From: Candidatus Hydrogenedentota bacterium
Lineage (GTDB): Bacteria > Hydrogenedentota > Hydrogenedentia > Hydrogenedentales > SLHB01
Reading direction: 5' to 3'
Assembly: GCA_003557825.1 (NCBI GenBank)
Contig: PWNM01000478.1
Location: forward strand, 1 to 8,504
DNA: 8,504 nucleotides
The translations under genes and the position numbers were made by a program. Of the stretch, positions 1 to 6,847 are shown one piece after another. Within the stretch, counting starts at the first letter, position 1. Each line of letters begins with the position of its first letter. The notes beneath the pieces were generated by a model that saw only the letters and a program-made list of their open reading frames with translations, ran no database searches and had not been told where the DNA came from.

Positions 1-56
1 CGGTAGCAGTTCAGTCTCTAGGATATGCTTTAGATTCATCTATAGATTACAACACA

Positions 57-84
57 CGACCGGAGGCGTAGATGCCTCCGGTCG
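57..84 (-). terminator. Terminator-like hairpin after the mutarotase gene
   Basis: A perfect 11-bp inverted repeat (57-67 with 74-84) encloses a 6-nt loop and is rich in G+C. On the minus strand it begins about 42 nt after the stop codon of the mutarotase gene and is followed by a T/G-rich stretch (TGTGTTGT) rather than a pure T-run. It is the expected 3' boundary of the minus-strand gene series. The imperfect U-tract makes intrinsic termination plausible but not certain; it could instead act as an RNA-stabilising 3' hairpin. On the plus strand no T-run follows, so it is unlikely to work in that direction. Confidence 0.5.
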
Positions 85-126
85 AATGAAAGCCTTTCGG
101 TTGTTCCGTAAATTGTCTGGGTTAAA

Positions 127-555
127 TTAGGTATCGTCCGGCATGCGTACGCCGATGGTAAGCAGTAAATTGGCATAGATGCGTTGTTCGCCCGTGACAA
201 TTTGGAGGCAGACATCCGATTCCGATGCGGTTTCGTAAAACTCGAAGCGGTCTCGTTCGGTAAGGCCGATATCCTCGGGGAGCAACGCGCGGAACTCCTC
301 GAAAATGGGCGGTTCCGGCCCGCTGTCCGGGACCATCACTTCGGCGGCCTCGACGGGAATTGCTGTCAGCACCACGTCCAGCACCTCGGTTACGGTGGGC
401 CGGCCTGGCTCCAGATTGAGATAAACCAATTCGGCATTATCACCTATTACGGTCCCGGCTGGATAATTTCCATCGGTGATGAGTACTTTGGAACCGTGTC
501 CGGCGGCGGCCAGCGCCTCAAGTATAGTCGGATGCGTTAGACGTTGCAGCAGCAT
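127..555 (-). CDS. RbsD/FucU family sugar mutarotase (ribose pyranase / fucose mutarotase type)
   Basis: This 142-residue protein has the usual length and layout of the RbsD/FucU family, cytoplasmic enzymes that interconvert anomers or ring forms of sugars such as L-fucose or D-ribose before phosphorylation or isomerisation. The N-terminal block AAAGHGSKVLITDGNYP carries the family's active-site His (H20) and Asp (D28). The C-terminal block has FYE (106-108) and TGEQRIYANLLL (from T121), with the conserved Tyr127 and Asn129 of the sugar-binding site. The FYE plus TGE pattern looks more FucU-like than RbsD-like, but substrate cannot be settled from this. An AAAGGAA ribosome-binding site lies about 8 nt before the ATG. 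It starts 44 nt after the TMTC-like gene and is the last gene before a hairpin, so it is probably co-transcribed. No fucose or ribose isomerase, kinase or transporter is next to it in this window. Confidence 0.88.
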   Translation of the reverse strand: MLLQRLTHPTILEALAAAGHGSKVLITDGNYPAGTVIGDNAELVYLNLEPGRPTVTEVLDVVLTAIPVEAAEVMVPDSGPEPPIFEEFRALLPEDIGLTERDRFEFYETASESDVCLQIVTGEQRIYANLLLTIGVRMPDDT

Positions 556-599
556 AGTGACGTTCCTTTCAATGGTTTAGACCCTTCCGCATAAATAGC

Positions 600-2297
600 T
601 TAGGATATTGGACTCTCCTGGATGGCCGGCGCATCGGGCATCAATTCCGGGGCCAATTGCGCAGCCATTTCAAGCATCGAACGAGCTTGTTCAGTTTCGC
701 CAACCGCCAAGAAGCATTGCGCCATGCCATGGGCGGCCTCCGCCATAATATACCGGGTATGACCCTCGGGCTGCAGTCTCAGCAAGGTCTGATAATGGCG
801 GGCGGCTCGATCGATGGCCCCTTGGTTTAGTGCGATATTTCCGAGTGAAAGATGGGCCTCAAGCTCTTCATCCCAGTATAGGTCCTGCAACTCGGGGTTC
901 TCCGCTTTGCGTTCTTCATAAATCTCGAGTACCCGCCTATAGTGTCGTTGTGCGCCCGGTATATTGCCTTCGAGATCTTCGTACGTGACGGCTAGGTTAA
1001 AGTGGACTCGGGCTGTATTCGGGTTGTGTGCCAGCGTGTCGCGGAACAAGGTCTCGTTGTCGCGCCAGTCGCGGTTACGTGAAACGGTCAGTACCAGCAA
1101 AATAAGACACGCTCCATACACAAGACCGGTAGCTACGGGTTTGGCTCTGGGACTCCGAGTGAGTGGTTCCACGGCCTCCGCCACGGCCCATAGCAGCCCC
1201 GCCATGGGCAGATACATCCAATGTTCGGCCATGGGCGCATTCAAGGGAATCAGGCCCGAAATGGGGAACCAGGCGACCAAAAACCAGCCCAGGCCCATGG
1301 CGATTCGGGTCTTTTTCGCCCGTATGCTCCAAACTAGAGCTACGAGCATTACCGTCAGAGCACCATAACCCATGCCGGCCACCCAAGCGGGAACGCCATC
1401 CAGAGTTCGCTCCATATGTAAGCCTGTGGGAACCACCATCAGTCGAAGATAAATGGCCAGAGCTTGACCTGTTTCGACAATGCGTTGGCCCAACGGCGCA
1501 TCGGGCATGGCGGCGTCTTCCCCAAACTGAAGCACCGTGGCGCGGAGGATGCCGTATACAATTGTTATGAGCAGCGCTATAGCAACCGGCATAAAGCGGG
1601 TCAGAGTGGGACGCGCAACCGAGGATTCCGATCGAGTGGGGGCTCCCAATGCGAGAATCAAGAGTAAGAACGGGAATACCGCCGCTGACTCCTTACTAAG
1701 TAGTCCGGCAACCAGGCAGGCCATAGCGGCAGCGATACCCGCCGCGCGCTTGCCTATCGAGCCTTCGCGCAGGGCGCACCACATACCGAGTAGCACAAAT
1801 GCCCCCGCCATAGGGTCGCCCCGACCGCTGATGTACGTTACCGCCTGGGTATGCAATGGATGGACTACGTAGATGAGGGGTACCGCAAACTGAACGAAAC
1901 GGGGCGCGCCCAATCGAATCAATAACGCATAGAGCAGCAGGGCCGCCGCAATATGCCAGATCGTATTGGTGATGTGAAATATTAACGGGCCGGGATCCTG
2001 ACCGGGGGCCGGATTCGAGAGGGCGTAGTCCACCATAAACGACAAGGCTAGTACAGGACGATAGAAATTCCCCTGTCCCCGCCCATATCGATGCTGATCC
2101 TCGTGGAAGACCTGGCCAATATTGCCCATGTCCTGGATGGTCTGGTTGCGTAGAATCGAAGAAGCGTCATCCCATACGTAGTCATTGGTCAGGCTGTTTG
2201 CATAGGCCAATATTCCTGCCAGGACGATTACAAACGCAATTCCCCAGCGCAGTTGATGGTTACGAATCACGGGGCCGCCGCCTTGGTCCATAGACAT
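600..2297 (-). CDS. TMTC-like multi-pass membrane glycosyltransferase (GT-C type) with C-terminal TPR repeats
   Basis: This protein of about 565 residues has a hydrophobic membrane part (roughly residues 18-405, many TM segments) followed by a soluble TPR region (about 415-565). Family-typical signatures are visible: YANSLTNDYVWDD just after the first TM helix (D43-D44 match the acidic pair of GT-C enzymes in the first extracytoplasmic loop), HPLHTQAVTYISGRGDP, and AEHWMYLPMAGL. These are hallmarks of TMTC-like proteins; the eukaryotic members are O-mannosyltransferases using lipid-linked mannose. The bacterial role is usually unproven. TPR blocks include ARVHFNLAVTYEDLEGN and a second unit near YWDEELEAHLSLGNIALNQG. 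The preferred start is the ATG at 2297, 9 nt after AGGAG (2307-2311); a TTG at 2300 and an ATG at 2291 are alternatives. The gene begins inside the end of lipoprotein B (38-nt overlap), which suggests translational coupling. Donor and acceptor substrates are unknown. Confidence 0.82.
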   Translation of the reverse strand: MSMDQGGGPVIRNHQLRWGIAFVIVLAGILAYANSLTNDYVWDDASSILRNQTIQDMGNIGQVFHEDQHRYGRGQGNFYRPVLALSFMVDYALSNPAPGQDPGPLIFHITNTIWHIAAALLLYALLIRLGAPRFVQFAVPLIYVVHPLHTQAVTYISGRGDPMAGAFVLLGMWCALREGSIGKRAAGIAAAMACLVAGLLSKESAAVFPFLLLILALGAPTRSESSVARPTLTRFMPVAIALLITIVYGILRATVLQFGEDAAMPDAPLGQRIVETGQALAIYLRLMVVPTGLHMERTLDGVPAWVAGMGYGALTVMLVALVWSIRAKKTRIAMGLGWFLVAWFPISGLIPLNAPMAEHWMYLPMAGLLWAVAEAVEPLTRSPRAKPVATGLVYGACLILLVLTVSRNRDWRDNETLFRDTLAHNPNTARVHFNLAVTYEDLEGNIPGAQRHYRRVLEIYEERKAENPELQDLYWDEELEAHLSLGNIALNQGAIDRAARHYQTLLRLQPEGHTRYIMAEAAHGMAQCFLAVGETEQARSMLEMAAQLAPELMPDAPAIQESPIS

Positions 2298-2967
2298 CAA
2301 ACCGATCTCCTGTGGCTAGATACTCAATGCGCATGCCACGATTCCGCCCGATGATCTCGACAAACTCGAGTCCATGGACGATATCGCCTTCTCGTACTTG
2401 TTCGGAATGGATTTCGCCCGTTTCCGGAGTATAGATTTGGACAAATGCGTAGATCTCTTCTAGCTCTATGTCCTGTTGTTGGAACCAGCCTCGGATCGTC
2501 ACGACGGGACGGTTATTGTGGATCTCCGCCCATTCGCGATATCGGTCAATGATACCTCGTTCGTCACCGAGCACGTCCAGTATATCGCAGATGAGCAGCA
2601 CCAAGGCGGCGTTCTGATCGTCTCGGGCTTCACGCATTCGGCTATCCAGATTCAGCCGCAGCTTTTCGATGGCGTCACGGCCGCTCTCGGTGGTTGCCGC
2701 CTGGGCGCGCCAGCTAGCCACATTCTGAAGGAGTTGACGGCGTCCTTCAGGTGTCAGTAACATCTGCAACGGCGTATTCGGTGGGATGAGGTCCAATATG
2801 AACAGTTGTTGCAGCGCATCTTGGACCATCTCCTCGGGTGATGGTTCGGGTATAGGGGTTGGGTCGGGTTCCTCGGGCTCCTCTTGCCAAAAGGCCACGT
2901 CTTCACATGCCGTCAAGAGTAGAACGGCTACGATGCCGATTCCACCTATTTTAAGTATAGTTCGCAT
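2260..2967 (-). CDS. Lipoprotein B, paralogue of the lipoprotein at 4184-4855
   Basis: This 235-residue predicted lipoprotein has a lipoprotein signal peptide: a basic N-terminus, a hydrophobic stretch and lipobox LTAC with Cys21. An acidic, proline-rich linker follows (about residues 22-45), then a mostly helical middle and a beta-rich C-terminal domain. The last ~100 residues align by eye with lipoprotein A: CDILDVLGDE/CDALEVLDPT, RYREWAE/RYREEAE, YAFVQIYTPE/LAFVNVFLPE, VREGDIVHGLEFVEIIG/IREGDEFHDMRFMQIIG and YLATGDRFDV/YLPTGEVIDV. I do not recognise the family. The EGD...IIG...TG pattern faintly recalls small beta domains of pilus or secretion lipoproteins such as PilP, but this is weak. 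A GAGG site precedes the ATG by 8 nt. It lies 56 nt after the methyltransferase stop and overlaps the next gene by 38 nt. A basic tail, GPRRRPRDS, is absent from lipoprotein A and falls mostly in that overlap. Confidence 0.8.
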   Translation of the reverse strand: MRTILKIGGIGIVAVLLLTACEDVAFWQEEPEEPDPTPIPEPSPEEMVQDALQQLFILDLIPPNTPLQMLLTPEGRRQLLQNVASWRAQAATTESGRDAIEKLRLNLDSRMREARDDQNAALVLLICDILDVLGDERGIIDRYREWAEIHNNRPVVTIRGWFQQQDIELEEIYAFVQIYTPETGEIHSEQVREGDIVHGLEFVEIIGRNRGMRIEYLATGDRFDVYGPRRRPRDS

Positions 2968-3023
2968 ATAGTTAACCTCGCATGGTTGTTTCCGACTATT
3001 ATGAACTCCATGTTGCTATGGTT

Positions 3024-4064
3024 CTACATGGGCTTGGTACATATCAACGCCATATGGGGAAATGGTATCCTTGGATATAAACGCAATAAAAACGGGTATA
3101 TATGACACGTAAAAAGTCCGGTGTATCCAACCTTGGTTTTTAGCAATCCGAGCCAGGCTGCGCGTAGCAGTCGATATCGCCGGTTTGCATCGCGCAATAC
3201 GCTGCTCAACGGAAGGACCTCCGGTATCAGCCCCGCTGCCTTTGCCGCCGAAACGTAATCGACAATCGAGTATATGTGTTCTTGGATGCCGACTTCCTTT
3301 TCCTCAGCACCGAACTCGGCCTTGCGTTGTTCATCGTGAAGGCCCACAACGGGTTCGGAAAAAAACACGCATCGCCCGCCCGGTTTTAGCGCACGAGCGC
3401 AGGTACAAAAGAGCTGCTCCAGATCGTTGGCGTGATGGATGACCGATACGCCGAAAACGGTGTCTAAAACACCGTCCTGAACGGGAAGATCCATCATGTC
3501 CGCATGGATCCGCTCCATGCGAACTCCGCGCTTGACAAATGTTTCGGTCATCGCCAATTGGTGGCTGATGTCCGAAGCGATCACATAGGCACCCCGTTCG
3601 GCCAGTTGGTGCGAAGCCCAGCCCATATGCGCCCCAATCTCGAGGATCACTTCATCGGGCTCAATGTCCATCCAATCGAGCAATTCGAAAAAATCCGCCG
3701 CGTTTTCATTCATCCGCGAAAGGGAAGGTACCTGTACAAGCTCGGGATGAGGCAGAACGGGCAACGAGAAGAGCAGTTCATCGCCGGCTTCATCAACCAC
3801 GAGAGGCCGTAGAGCCTCGGGTACCGTATCAATCCACTGGGACTCCAGTATACGGTGTCCTGCCATTTCCGATTGAGCGGAAGGGGATGGTTCCGGATTG
3901 AGATCCAACATGCCTTGCTTTTCCCTGTACTGCTCTCCACATTGCGTACACACAACGGCCGCGCCCGATGTCGCGGGCTCTAATACGCCTCGACACAGCG
4001 AGCAGCATACGATATCGAGCAATTCTGGGGAAGCCATATATAAACGGGGGAGTCCGCCCTCCAT
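3024..4064 (-). CDS. Class I SAM-dependent methyltransferase with N-terminal Trm112-like zinc ribbon
   Basis: This 346-residue protein begins with a short zinc-ribbon domain: paired cysteines C21/C24 and C39/C42, followed by the Trm112-like phrase GMLDLNPEP. A Rossmann-fold methyltransferase domain of the Methyltransf_11 type follows. Motif I is VILEIGAHMGWAS (E142, G144, G148), the acidic residue after strand 2 is D165 in ASDIS, the HADMMDLP motif is near 188-195, and the motif IV/post region reads VLDTVFGVSVIHHA then ALKPGGRCVFFSEP. These bind S-adenosylmethionine. The C-terminal ~90 residues are not diagnostic and include a hydrophobic patch. The acceptor is unknown; proteins of this layout often methylate small molecules, glycans or lipids. 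The ATG at 4064 has no strong Shine-Dalgarno. An internal ATG at 4037 (start MASPELLDIVCC) keeps both cysteine pairs and is a credible alternative. It sits between the two paralogous lipoprotein genes. Confidence 0.85.
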   Translation of the reverse strand: MEGGLPRLYMASPELLDIVCCSLCRGVLEPATSGAAVVCTQCGEQYREKQGMLDLNPEPSPSAQSEMAGHRILESQWIDTVPEALRPLVVDEAGDELLFSLPVLPHPELVQVPSLSRMNENAADFFELLDWMDIEPDEVILEIGAHMGWASHQLAERGAYVIASDISHQLAMTETFVKRGVRMERIHADMMDLPVQDGVLDTVFGVSVIHHANDLEQLFCTCARALKPGGRCVFFSEPVVGLHDEQRKAEFGAEEKEVGIQEHIYSIVDYVSAAKAAGLIPEVLPLSSVLRDANRRYRLLRAAWLGLLKTKVGYTGLFTCHIYPFLLRLYPRIPFPHMALICTKPM

Positions 4065-4129
4065 TTCGATTATCTGGGTTTAGACCCGTCTCGGACAGGA
4101 GCATGGAGCTAAGTGCCCCTATGTGATAT

Positions 4130-4163
4130 CCGACATGGCCGCGCCGGAGCGTGGCCATGTCGG
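4130..4163 (-). other. Long intergenic hairpin between lipoprotein A and the methyltransferase
   Basis: An 11-bp perfect inverted repeat (4130-4140 with 4153-4163) extends inward by a G-T pair and three G-C pairs (4141-4144 with 4149-4152), giving about 15 paired positions around a 4-nt CGGA loop. It starts 21 nt after the lipoprotein A stop codon on the minus strand. The homopolymer next to it lies on the wrong side: six A on the plus strand after 4163, so six T precede the hairpin in the minus-strand transcript and ATATCAC follows it. It therefore lacks the U-tract of a classic intrinsic terminator for this strand. It may be an attenuator, an mRNA processing or stability element that sets differential expression, or a weak terminator. 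Confidence 0.55.
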
Positions 4164-4183
4164 AAAAAAGTGGAACTCGTGCG

Positions 4184-4855
4184 CTAATCGCGGCGCATAA
4201 CGTCGATTACTTCGCCGGTGGGAAGGTATTGCAGCCGAATACCCCGTTGAGTGCCGATGATCTGCATAAAACGCATATCGTGGAATTCATCGCCTTCACG
4301 AATGGTCATGGACTCGGTTTCGTTCTTCTCCGGGAGGAAAACGTTGACGAATGCTAATTCCTCACCCGTGGTTTCATCCCGGAAGAACCCGGTCAGATTG
4401 ACCTGTGGCTTGCGGAGTTGTGTCTCTGCTTCCTCGCGGTAACGGCGCAGTCGGACGGTATCCGTTGGATCGAGCACTTCAAGGGCATCGCAAAGCCGCA
4501 ATACCGCTTCCCATCGCCATCGTTGGGCATCGGGCGCTTCCCGTGCCGCATCCCGGGCATCTCGTAATGCGTCAACGACATCCGACGTTATGAGTCGGAG
4601 CGCCCGGTCTCCGTTTACCTCAGTTCGAAGTCGTGCCTTGACATCGTTGACCTCCTGACGGACCTGTTGTGATGACATCTGCCTTGGTCTTTCCAGCACG
4701 TTTAGGTTGCCAACCGCTTCATTGCGGAGCTGTTCTGCGCTTGGAGGCGGTGGAGGCGGCGGGGCCGGCGGTTCTTCCGGTTCGGGCTCTTCGCATGCGG
4801 GTAGCATGATCAACACCAGTAGAACCGACAGCAATAGCGTAGTGGCACGTTTCAT
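4184..4855 (-). CDS. Lipoprotein A, proline-rich, paralogue of the lipoprotein at 2260-2967
   Basis: This 223-residue predicted lipoprotein has a signal peptide ending in lipobox LPAC with Cys21 as the lipidation site. An acidic proline-rich spacer follows: EEPEPEEPP and then a run of seven prolines at about 33-39. Such a linker typically spaces a globular domain away from the membrane. A charged, helical, arginine- and alanine-rich middle section (about 45-150) leads into a C-terminal beta-rich domain (about 150-223) homologous by eye to lipoprotein B, including IREGDEFHDMRFMQIIG, RGIRLQYLPTGEVIDV. The start is well supported by AAGGAG about 6 nt before the ATG. A strong promoter-like site lies about 110 nt upstream, and a hairpin follows the stop. 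The family is not recognised. Inner or outer membrane sorting cannot be judged with confidence; the residue after Cys is Glu, not Asp. Confidence 0.8.
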   Translation of the reverse strand: MKRATTLLLSVLLVLIMLPACEEPEPEEPPAPPPPPPPSAEQLRNEAVGNLNVLERPRQMSSQQVRQEVNDVKARLRTEVNGDRALRLITSDVVDALRDARDAAREAPDAQRWRWEAVLRLCDALEVLDPTDTVRLRRYREEAETQLRKPQVNLTGFFRDETTGEELAFVNVFLPEKNETESMTIREGDEFHDMRFMQIIGTQRGIRLQYLPTGEVIDVMRRD

Positions 4856-4967
4856 GACGTCTCCTTTATATTGTTATTCTTGGGTTACAACTTTCGAGCC
4901 ACACGGGAGCCTGCTCAGTCCAATGCTGATACCTGCCCATCGTGCCCATTGTTAGCCTCTATATGGA

Positions 4968-4997
4968 ATTATAGGCGACAAAGGCCCAACTTAACAA
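4968..4997 (-). promoter_or_regulatory. Sigma-70-like promoter upstream of lipoprotein A
   Basis: On the minus strand a perfect TATAAT (plus-strand 4968-4973) sits 18 nt downstream of TTGTTA (4992-4997), which matches four of six consensus -35 bases. The expected start site near 4961 gives a leader of about 105 nt before the lipoprotein A ATG. This implies the lipoprotein A to mutarotase series can be transcribed independently of the glycoside hydrolase upstream. The 9-bp direct repeat AAGGCCCAA (4981-4989 and 4996-5004) lies in the spacer and at the -35 box and may be a regulator site. Confidence 0.55.
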
Positions 4998-5041
4998 GGC
5001 CCAATCCGCTGGTCTTTGTCTGCGGGGCTTTCGTGGCATGT

Positions 5042-6637
5042 CTATTCGATCGACTCGAGGACGAGAATCCAGTCATGCACCTCGGGAGGAAAGGGCGGTT
5101 TCCATGTTCCGTCGGCGGTGATGGTCACGGCGCCCAGGTCATGATCGGTTCCCGTGCATGGGTCGTGGTAATAGGCCCGATACGCTATAGCGGGCTCGAA
5201 CCCGCAGACAGTGGGGGGATCCCATAGTAACGGAATATAGATGACCCGTAGGCGTTGGGAGATACCCACGCAACGCACGCTCCCCGGATTGGCCGGGTCG
5301 CTCGGTTCCTTGATCCATTCGGGATGGGCAGCCAGCTCCCACCAAGGGAATCGGTGGACAAACTGTCCGCCCAACCCCACCTGGGTCGCCCCATTGAAGT
5401 GCATCGCTTCCTTCCAGGGCGTATGTCCCCAGCAGCGTCCGTGGGGAGAAGGGCCATAGGGGCGATCTGTTGTGTTCATTTGCCATATTCCGTTGGCGCC
5501 GTAGGTATGGCCCGCCGCGCCGCACAATACGGATAAGTGGAACGACTGACGTTGAACATCCTGCCAGGAACCCCCGAATATGCCTTCATAGGTTCCTTCG
5601 GCCGGTACCACCGGCATCGTCGGCGATGCGGCCACTGCCTCGCGAACCATGGCCGTATGGTTAGGAAGTACGGCATATCCACCGTGTCCGGTCTGCAGCA
5701 TTTCGAAGTCGAGCAAGGAGGGATCCGCAACCATTTCCCGGCCCTTTTGGGTGGGATGGATGGTGATTAGATTATGAAAGGGGTCCATGTTGCGAACATA
5801 TCGAGCGACCTCGGTCCATCCTTCTCGTTGTTTGACCGCGTCCTCTTCAGGGGTGTCCGATAGGTAATAGGGCATAGCCGCCTCGCCGGCCAGACACCAT
5901 ACTACGGGATAGGCTCCATAGCGTGCGATCAGGTAGCGCCAAAATCGCTGAACGTCCTTGATGCCGATTCGAAGTAGGTAATAGCCCCACATGCCAACGA
6001 TACACGGGATCAGCCCGGCATCGACAAGATGGGCCACTTTTAGATCCGCCAGGTCAAACCAGGCCGGGTTTATTCCGGCGAAATCCGCTTGAAAGGGAAA
6101 TCCGGCTGCGTTTTGCCCCCGGGGATCCCATACATCCATGTCCGGCAGGGGCCCTGCCACAATTTGGATGACATTAAAATGCTTGCGTACTCGGTCCGCC
6201 GTCAGCATCTGGAATTCTTCGGGCCAGGCCAAGCGGTCAGTAAACCCCATCCACCACGTGTCGCCCACCCAAAAAAAAGGCGCTCCATCGCTCTGGATGA
6301 AATGCCTGCCGGAATGGCCCACCTGCAATCTGCCGTGTTTACGCAGAGGATGGGTACCCGTATAGGGATGTATCTCGACGCTACCAGTCTGGTCGTGAAG
6401 TCCTGGGTCGGCCGGATTCGAGCAGACCGTCGAAAACGAATAGGCTCCAGGCGTATCTGCCGAAAAACGGATGCGCCATCGGTTGTCTCCGCACCAATAG
6501 GCGGGAACCTGACGGGTGGAACCATCGGGATATGTGAATACCGCATCCACATCCACTTCATTATAAGGATCGGTATAGGTTGTCTGCGCCGAGAGCATAA
6601 ACTCAGCAACGCCATTCTGCGTGGTTATTAGTTTCAT
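5042..6637 (-). CDS. DUF5060/DUF4038-type glycoside hydrolase (GH140-like)
   Basis: This protein of about 531 residues has the three-part layout of DUF4038 glycosidases. An N-terminal beta-sandwich of DUF5060 type (about 1-95) includes YNEVDVDAVFTYPDG and RWRIRFSADTPGAYSF. A TIM barrel (about 100-430) opens with HFIQSDGAPFFWVGDTWW and carries WCLAGE (E252, likely acid/base) and VPAEGTYEG (E347, E351, where the family has a conserved Glu pattern). A short beta-rich C-terminal domain (about 450-531) follows. Related enzymes act on plant cell-wall glycans (GH140 is an apiosidase); the substrate here is unknown. No signal peptide is seen with this start, so it may be cytoplasmic. The ATG at 6637 is preferred because GGGGGAG (plus-strand 6644-6650) precedes it by 6 nt. 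A more upstream in-frame start at 6742 would add 35 residues without visible domain character. A run of eight T on the coding strand encodes part of APFFWVG. Confidence 0.82.
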   Translation of the reverse strand: MKLITTQNGVAEFMLSAQTTYTDPYNEVDVDAVFTYPDGSTRQVPAYWCGDNRWRIRFSADTPGAYSFSTVCSNPADPGLHDQTGSVEIHPYTGTHPLRKHGRLQVGHSGRHFIQSDGAPFFWVGDTWWMGFTDRLAWPEEFQMLTADRVRKHFNVIQIVAGPLPDMDVWDPRGQNAAGFPFQADFAGINPAWFDLADLKVAHLVDAGLIPCIVGMWGYYLLRIGIKDVQRFWRYLIARYGAYPVVWCLAGEAAMPYYLSDTPEEDAVKQREGWTEVARYVRNMDPFHNLITIHPTQKGREMVADPSLLDFEMLQTGHGGYAVLPNHTAMVREAVAASPTMPVVPAEGTYEGIFGGSWQDVQRQSFHLSVLCGAAGHTYGANGIWQMNTTDRPYGPSPHGRCWGHTPWKEAMHFNGATQVGLGGQFVHRFPWWELAAHPEWIKEPSDPANPGSVRCVGISQRLRVIYIPLLWDPPTVCGFEPAIAYRAYYHDPCTGTDHDLGAVTITADGTWKPPFPPEVHDWILVLESIE

Positions 6638-6847
6638 GGAAATCTCCCCCGTTTGTCGTTCCATATGCTGGATACAGCCTACTTCATACCATCCTACAAA
6701 GACAAGACTCGGGTATCGAGACGTATCGTTCCCGGATTTCACCTTTTACCGACTTATCAGGCATACTAGATGAATAACGGTAGGGTGTGTATAATGCCCC
6801 GCATGTTGGGGATTTTCAGACAGGATCAATCGATAAGGGGTACCTGA
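6638..6847. promoter_or_regulatory. Divergent intergenic region between the glycoside hydrolase and the response regulator
   Basis: This 210-bp gap holds the start signals of two divergent genes. The plus-strand promoter is described separately. On the minus strand I found no convincing -35/-10 pair for the hydrolase. A 6-bp direct repeat, GTATCG at 6713-6718 and 6723-6728, has a 10-bp period and so puts both copies on the same DNA face, as in some tandem operator sites. The in-frame extension of the hydrolase (6638-6742) overlaps this region but is judged non-coding. Confidence 0.4.
6767..6795 (+). promoter_or_regulatory. Candidate promoter of the response regulator gene
   Basis: A perfect TATAAT at 6790-6795 is preceded, after a 17-nt spacer, by TAGATG at 6767-6772, which matches only three of six -35 consensus bases. 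The predicted start near 6802 leaves a leader of about 45 nt ending in AAGGGG 7 nt before the ATG at 6848. The weak -35 suggests activator help or low basal output. A small CCCC/GGGG stem with a 7-nt loop (6797-6811) lies around the start site and is too short to interpret. Confidence 0.45.

Noticed and set aside
184..540. Plus-strand open frame of 118 codons inside the mutarotase gene
   Set aside because: It is antisense to a clearly recognisable RbsD/FucU gene and encodes no recognisable domain.
4741..4800. Low-complexity G/C-rich stretch considered as a repeat element
   Set aside because: It is the coding sequence of the proline- and glutamate-rich linker of lipoprotein A.
6271..6278. Run of eight A (T on the coding strand) in the glycoside hydrolase as a frameshift or slippage site
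   Set aside because: The frame is intact and encodes the conserved APFFWVGDTWW region directly; the shifted frames give no meaningful product. It could still be a sequencing-error hotspot.
6089..6631. Plus-strand open frame of 180 codons opposite the glycoside hydrolase
   Set aside because: It is antisense to a well-supported catalytic gene, has no ribosome-binding site of note and its protein has no family features.
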